The position numbers were made by a program, and so were the translations under genes. Shown piece by piece: positions 60,140 to 64,000 of a stretch of 64,000 nt of DNA. Under the pieces are notes generated by a model that did not search any database, had not been told where the DNA came from, and was given only the letters and a program-made list of their open reading frames with translations. The number at the start of each line of letters is the position of its first letter. The first letter of the stretch is position 1. This stretch comes from an uncultured Candidatus Saccharibacteria bacterium (GTDB lineage Bacteria; Patescibacteriota; Saccharimonadia; Saccharimonadales; Saccharimonadaceae): the NCBI GenBank assembly GCA_937898545.1, contig CALEJV010000005.1, forward strand, positions 62,001 through 126,000, given 5' to 3'.

Positions 60140-61180
60140 TTACTCGTCATCAGTGATTGGCGTGTGACGAGTTGGCCAGTACCGATCAAGCACTACATAA
60201 GGCAGCTGCTTATACCGACGCCATAGCACGATCGTGACAAGCAGCGTCATCAATGACACAAACGGCAGATGCACCATCGACAGCACCGCAATATAGAGCA
60301 GCCGCACCGCATAGAATACCACGCGGTGGAACCACCCTCGCGGCCGATCATCGAGCGAAATACCCGTTAGCCAGCCACCGAGCGTCCGCCCCTGGGCAAC
60401 CAATGGGAGGATGGCATGCACGAGCGCAATAAAGCCATATGGAATGATCTGCGTCAGCATCTGCATCTGTTCAGTCCACTGCCGTGAATGCAATACATTG
60501 AAGAGTGTAAGTGCTACCATCACAATTGTTGAGCCAATCGCCACTCCAGTCATATCAACAACAAAGGCAACAATACGCCGCACAAGGCCAGGCTGGCGAA
60601 TCGTCGTTGCCCCACGCTCAGTATCACGAAGATTTGGCAACAGCCAACCCGACCAAAAACCCAGCAGTGCCCCACTCGTATTGAGCAGTAAATCATCAAC
60701 ATCAAACAACCGATAGCTACACGGATACACACCAAACACCCCCGTGAGCTGCGTCAGTTCAATCACCGCCGACGTCATAAGACCAATCATCACCACTGTC
60801 CACCAGCGCACCCGGTACATCGCCCGCACAAACGCTCCCAGTGGCACAAAGAATATAACATTCATTACGACCTGCAGCACTGCCCGTAGCCCCTCATGCG
60901 AGATATCGAAAATCGACGCCAGTGGCACTAACTGCGGCTGGATATGGTGGCTCCCGCAAAAGCGCGCCGCATTATCTGGCATCGGATAGAGTGTAAAGGC
61001 AGCTAGCGCCAAGCCATAGAGCACCACCAAATATGTCATAACCACCCGGCCAAACGCCACCCGGCGAAAGCGAATATAGTGCACCAATAACAGCGGCAAC
61101 GTCAACACAAGTGCAGCAAATGGCCACATCACAAGCGCCACCCGAAACGACGCGGTGAAATTCCCTAAGAATGAAAGCAT
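60140..61180 (-). CDS. VanZ-domain / RDD-domain fusion membrane protein
   Basis: A 346-aa protein. The N-terminal VanZ region (about 15-180) has several helices with PQLVPLASIFD, VVMNVIFFVPLGAFVRA and FDVDDLLLNTSGALLGFW, the VanZ core; VanZ proteins give low-level teicoplanin resistance. The C-terminal RDD domain (about 190-320) has RRIVAFVVDM (Arg-Asp pair) and GRTLGGWLTGISL. ATG 61180 is chosen over a TTG at 61210 because TTGACA-18-CATACT lies just upstream of it. Confidence 0.85.
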   Translation of the reverse strand: MLSFLGNFTASFRVALVMWPFAALVLTLPLLLVHYIRFRRVAFGRVVMTYLVVLYGLALAAFTLYPMPDNAARFCGSHHIQPQLVPLASIFDISHEGLRAVLQVVMNVIFFVPLGAFVRAMYRVRWWTVVMIGLMTSAVIELTQLTGVFGVYPCSYRLFDVDDLLLNTSGALLGFWSGWLLPNLRDTERGATTIRQPGLVRRIVAFVVDMTGVAIGSTIVMVALTLFNVLHSRQWTEQMQMLTQIIPYGFIALVHAILPLVAQGRTLGGWLTGISLDDRPRGWFHRVVFYAVRLLYIAVLSMVHLPFVSLMTLLVTIVLWRRYKQLPYVVLDRYWPTRHTPITDDE

Positions 61181-61190
61181 ACTGCGCGCT

Positions 61191-61220
61191 AGTATGACAT
61201 AGATAGCCAAGACCTGTCAA
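61191..61220 (-). promoter_or_regulatory. Promoter of the VanZ-RDD gene
   Basis: On the minus strand TTGACA (61220-61215), 18 bases, CATACT (61196-61191), ten bases before the ATG; no Shine-Dalgarno. Confidence 0.55.
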
Positions 61221-61236
61221 TAACGAGGCTCGCACC

Positions 61237-63237
61237 TTACACTACTGCGCGGCGCAGAAGCTGTGCGTTTGCTGCGACAATGATCGTCGAGAGTGACATT
61301 ACCACCGCACCGATCGCAGGCGAAATAACTACCCCAACTGGTGCAAGCACCCCAGCCGCAAGTGGGAGCATCAGCACATTGTAACCCGCTCCCCAACAGA
61401 GGTTCTGCACCATTTTGCGGTATGTTGCCTGGGCCAGCGTGATCAGCCGGACAACTGCTTGCGGATCATCACCAACTAGCATAATTCCGGCAGACGCTGC
61501 GGCAACATCAGTCCCCGTCCCAATCGCGACACCACTCTCGGCCTGGGCAAGCGCTGGTGCATCATTCACGCCATCACCAACAAAACACACCCGCTTCCCC
61601 TGCTGCTGGTACGCCATGACAATCGCCGCCTTCTTAGCTGGTGTTACCTCAGCGTGAACCTCAGTGATACCAACGAGGCGAGCAATCGCATCGGCTGGCC
61701 TCGCACCATCCCCTGTTACCATGGCGACTGTTATACCGCGGTGTTGGAGCGCTGCGACTGCCGCTGCCGCACCAGGGCGCGGCGCATCACCAAGCTCAAT
61801 TACACCACAGACGCGCCCAGCCTGGGCAACATAAACCACTGTATGGTCCGTCGTTATCTCGTCTCGATCAATCTGATGCTGCTGCATAAAGGCCGCATTG
61901 CCAACTAACGTCGGCACGCCATCAACAACAGCCTGCACGCCATAACCCGGCACCGTCTGGAGATCACGCACAGCAGGTATCGCAACATGACGATCGGCTG
62001 CCGCGCGGCGAATTGCTGCTGCAATCGGGTGTTCTGCCTCATGCTCAGCTGCCGCCGCTAATCCCAGAATAGCCGCCTCGTCCCCACCATGGACTGCGAC
62101 TACTGCTAGGTGACCAGTCGTCAGTGTACCCGTTTTGTCAAATAACACCACATCAACCTGCCGCGCAGCCTCAAAGGCGCGGCGATCGCGCACCACAATA
62201 CCGCGCTGGGCCGCAAGCCCAGTCGAGATCGATACAACCAGCGGCACTGCTAAGCCCAAAGCGTGCGGACACGCCACCACCAGCACTGTCACCACTCGCT
62301 GCAGCACTTCACCCAGCGATGCACCAGCCAGCGCCCAGCCAGCGCCCGCCAGCAGCGCAGTAGCAAGCGCTGCATAGAAAAGATAGCCCGCTGCCCGATC
62401 CGCCAGCACCTGCGTTCGCGACCGACGCTGCTCAGCCTGGCGCACCAGCTCCATAATATGCGACAATGTTGTATCATCACCAATGTGCTGGGCCATAACA
62501 TGAAGCGCACCGGTGCCATTGATCGTGCCTGCCGTCACAAGACTCCCTGACTGCTTAGCAACAGGGCGCGACTCACCCGTAAGCATCGACTCATCAACCT
62601 GTGACGTGCCAGATATCACCTGGCCATCCACTGGCACACGCCCACCCGGGCGCACCAGCACGGTCATCCCCACAGCCAGATGATCAAGCGGCACTGTATT
62701 AATCGATTGCTCTGTCACAACCTCTGCCGTCTCGGGTAAGAGCTGCGCTAAGGTATGAGCGGCATCCGTTGCCCGCTTAATCGCTGCCATTTCAAGCCAG
62801 TGCCCGAGAAGCATAATGGTAATGAGCGACGCGAGCTCCCACCAAAAATCCATCCCTGCTACCACGCCACTGGTCACCAGCAGGCTGTAGCCATAGGCCA
62901 CACTAATCGCGAGAGCAATCAGCAGCATCATACCAGGCTGGCGCTGGCGTAGCTCCTGCCACCCCGCCCGAATAAAAACTCGGCCACCATACCACAGCAA
63001 TATCGTCCCGCTTACAGCCGGCACATACCGGCTCACCACCTCAGGTAGTGTATAGCCGAGCCACTGCTGCAGCAGTGGTGAACACACCAGTACACTGATC
63101 GTTATGAGCAGCGATAGCCAAAACCGCTGCCGAAACTGGGCCGCATCATGCCCGCAATGGCCACCCTGTCCATGCCCCTCATGGTGAGTATGCTCACCAT
63201 GAGTCATATGATGGTGCTGTGACTGTTTTTTATCCAT
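61237..63237 (-). CDS. copB: P1B-type copper-transporting ATPase, CopB branch
   Basis: A 666-aa pump. The N-terminus is His-rich (HHHMTHGEHTHHEGHGQGGH), replacing the usual CxxC domain. Membrane motif CPH is in VVACPHALGLAVPLV, the CopB signature; the actuator has TGES, the phosphorylation site is FDKTGTLTTG, then HP in EAEHPIAAAI and the hinge VGDGVNDAPALAQ. CopB pumps export copper (Cu+ or Cu2+) and sometimes silver. ATG 63237 has GAGGAG upstream; the frame is open to 63279. Second gene after csoR. Confidence 0.94.
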   Translation of the reverse strand: MDKKQSQHHHMTHGEHTHHEGHGQGGHCGHDAAQFRQRFWLSLLITISVLVCSPLLQQWLGYTLPEVVSRYVPAVSGTILLWYGGRVFIRAGWQELRQRQPGMMLLIALAISVAYGYSLLVTSGVVAGMDFWWELASLITIMLLGHWLEMAAIKRATDAAHTLAQLLPETAEVVTEQSINTVPLDHLAVGMTVLVRPGGRVPVDGQVISGTSQVDESMLTGESRPVAKQSGSLVTAGTINGTGALHVMAQHIGDDTTLSHIMELVRQAEQRRSRTQVLADRAAGYLFYAALATALLAGAGWALAGASLGEVLQRVVTVLVVACPHALGLAVPLVVSISTGLAAQRGIVVRDRRAFEAARQVDVVLFDKTGTLTTGHLAVVAVHGGDEAAILGLAAAAEHEAEHPIAAAIRRAAADRHVAIPAVRDLQTVPGYGVQAVVDGVPTLVGNAAFMQQHQIDRDEITTDHTVVYVAQAGRVCGVIELGDAPRPGAAAAVAALQHRGITVAMVTGDGARPADAIARLVGITEVHAEVTPAKKAAIVMAYQQQGKRVCFVGDGVNDAPALAQAESGVAIGTGTDVAAASAGIMLVGDDPQAVVRLITLAQATYRKMVQNLCWGAGYNVLMLPLAAGVLAPVGVVISPAIGAVVMSLSTIIVAANAQLLRRAVV

Positions 63238-63297
63238 AACAAACTCCTCGGGTGCTACGCACCGCATTATCCTTTCCATTCTTATATCCGCTTGCTG

Positions 63298-63576
63298 CTA
63301 GCGAATGTTCGTCAGATCATAGAGCTGGTCGAGCTCTTTGAGCGCCTTATCGCGCTGCTTCGTATCGCTTGACGCCAACATCTCAGCCACATGCGTCTCG
63401 AGGTGCTGCTTAACCATCAGCTTGTTCAGCGATGCTAGCGACTTCTGGATCGACAGACTCTGGATGATGATGTCCATGCAGTAGGCATCATCGGCCACAC
63501 GCTTTTCTAACCCCTCAAGCTGGCCCTTCATAATTTTGATACGATGTAGTGCTCGTCTGGTAATATCTTTGCTCAT
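63298..63576 (-). CDS. CsoR/RcnR-family metal-sensing repressor
   Basis: A 92-aa four-helix repressor: RRALHRIKIMKGQLEGLEKRV, then the metal residues Cys33 (DAYCMDI), His58 and His62 (KQHLETHV). CsoR uses Cys-His-Cys and RcnR His-Cys-His-His; this one is Cys-His-His with no N-terminal His, so its metal is not settled. Context (copB next, operator with CCCCC/GGGGG arms) favours copper. Its own promoter overlaps the operator, and TACCAT ends exactly six bases before the ATG. Confidence 0.9.
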   Translation of the reverse strand: MSKDITRRALHRIKIMKGQLEGLEKRVADDAYCMDIIIQSLSIQKSLASLNKLMVKQHLETHVAEMLASSDTKQRDKALKELDQLYDLTNIR

Positions 63577-63582
63577 ACTCCT

Positions 63583-63611
63583 ATGGTATACCCCCTGGGG
63601 GTATATGTCAA
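63583..63611 (-). promoter_or_regulatory. csoR promoter with CsoR-type operator
   Basis: TTGACA (63611-63606), 17 bases, TACCAT (63588-63583) on the minus strand. The spacer is filled by the palindrome TATACCCCC-T-GGGGGTATA (63587-63605), the G/C-tract type recognised by CsoR/RcnR proteins. Confidence 0.85.
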
Positions 63612-63627
63612 CCGATTCTTTCCCACA

Positions 63628-63658
63628 TAAAAACCCACCACAGATGTGGTGGGTTTTT
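63628..63658. terminator. Terminator after groEL
   Basis: AAAACCCACCAC and GTGGTGGGTTTT form a twelve-pair stem around AGAT with T or A runs on each side. Confidence 0.85.
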
Positions 63659-63680
63659 GCAAAACAAGGCAGGACGAGGC

Positions 63681-64000
63681 CTAGTACATACCCATACCGC
63701 CGCCCATGCCAGGCATGCCAGCTGGGCTTGCCGCTTCCTTCTCAGGCAAGTCGACGACGAGCGCACCCATCGTCATTGCGGTACCAGCGATGGAGGCAGC
63801 ATTCTGGAGTGCTTCCTTGGTAACGCGAACAGGGTCAACCACGCCAGCTGCTTTGAGATCGATCAGCTCACCTGGTGTGTTGACATTAATACCAAAGCCA
63901 GGCTGCGCTGCCTTCACCTGTGGCAGCCACTCATCGGCATTGAGGCCAGAGTTGGTCAGCAGGATGCGGAATGGTTGCTCCAGCGCGTGGATAAGCAAAT
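63681..64000 (-). CDS. groEL: 60-kDa chaperonin GroEL, C-terminal part
   Basis: The last 106 codons of GroEL, running off the right edge. It has the equatorial-domain end FGINVNTPGELIDLKAAGVV, then VDPVRVTKEALQNAASIAGTAMTM and the tail GMGGGMGMY. The typical C-terminal GGM repeat is present in short form. GroEL folds cytoplasmic proteins with GroES; no groES is in view. Confidence 0.96.
   Translation of the reverse strand, partial: LLIHALEQPFRILLTNSGLNADEWLPQVKAAQPGFGINVNTPGELIDLKAAGVVDPVRVTKEALQNAASIAGTAMTMGALVVDLPEKEAASPAGMPGMGGGMGMY

Noticed and set aside
62124..62550. Overlapping plus-strand frames inside copB
   Set aside because: They are antisense to conserved P-type ATPase motifs and have no promoter or ribosome site.

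Overview
The window looks like a piece of a Saccharibacteria (TM7, Patescibacteria) chromosome. This is inference from gene content and layout; no 16S or ribosomal gene is present. The support is small compact genes, a complete arginine deiminase operon (known from host-associated Saccharibacteria), MurC and PspC proteins of candidate-phylum flavour, many small membrane proteins without clear families, and TGA used as an ordinary stop (ATGA and GTGA overlaps), which argues against Gracilibacteria/SR1. Base composition is near balanced except for a visibly AT-richer island at about 35.6-39.7 kb.

Layout. 0-5 kb: partial flavin oxidoreductase, three CAT-anticodon tRNAs (elongator Met, initiator Met, Ile2-type), FtsB/DivIC-like protein, small unknowns. 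5-20 kb: housekeeping and membrane genes (murC, HAD phosphatase, MazG-like, two Nudix-type proteins over the wider region, HD-CYTH fusion, trmB, Sua5-type, mscS, a secreted metallopeptidase-like protein, VIT1-type transporter, cysteine-free MutY relative, Y-family polymerase). 20-35 kb: IMPase, an alpha/beta hydrolase behind a palindromic promoter, MBL hydrolase, HxxEH protein, aspS, CBS-domain membrane protein, DsbA-like thioredoxin, a two-component system and a GT2/GT-C fusion glycosyltransferase. 35.6-39.7 kb: four tandem paralogues of a signal-anchored membrane protein, three of them followed by a decayed lipase-like gene. 40-47 kb: tyrS, a kinase-like protein and a permease-ATPase-PadR-PspC operon. 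47-52.5 kb: arcA-arcB-arcD-DDAH-arcC. 52.8-64 kb: TylF-like methyltransferase, PEBP protein, marR plus a two-subunit ABC exporter, a surface GH18 protein, VanZ-RDD protein, csoR-copB and the 3' end of groEL.

Two themes stand out. First, most genes that open a transcription unit have a -10 hexamer (TATAAT, TATACT, TACAAT) ending 6-10 bases, very often exactly 6, before the start codon and no Shine-Dalgarno, so their transcripts are probably leaderless; internal cistrons and several regulated genes have good AGGAGG sites. Second, the 35.6-39.7 kb island looks like a duplicated pair of a membrane protein and a lipase-like protein in which the lipase copies have decayed and all four membrane proteins are intact, resembling an orphan immunity array. 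Energy from arginine (arc operon), copper handling (csoR-copB), drug or lipid export (marR-ABC) and surface enzymes (GH18, metallopeptidase-like, GT fusion) fit a small host-dependent cell, but those links are inference.
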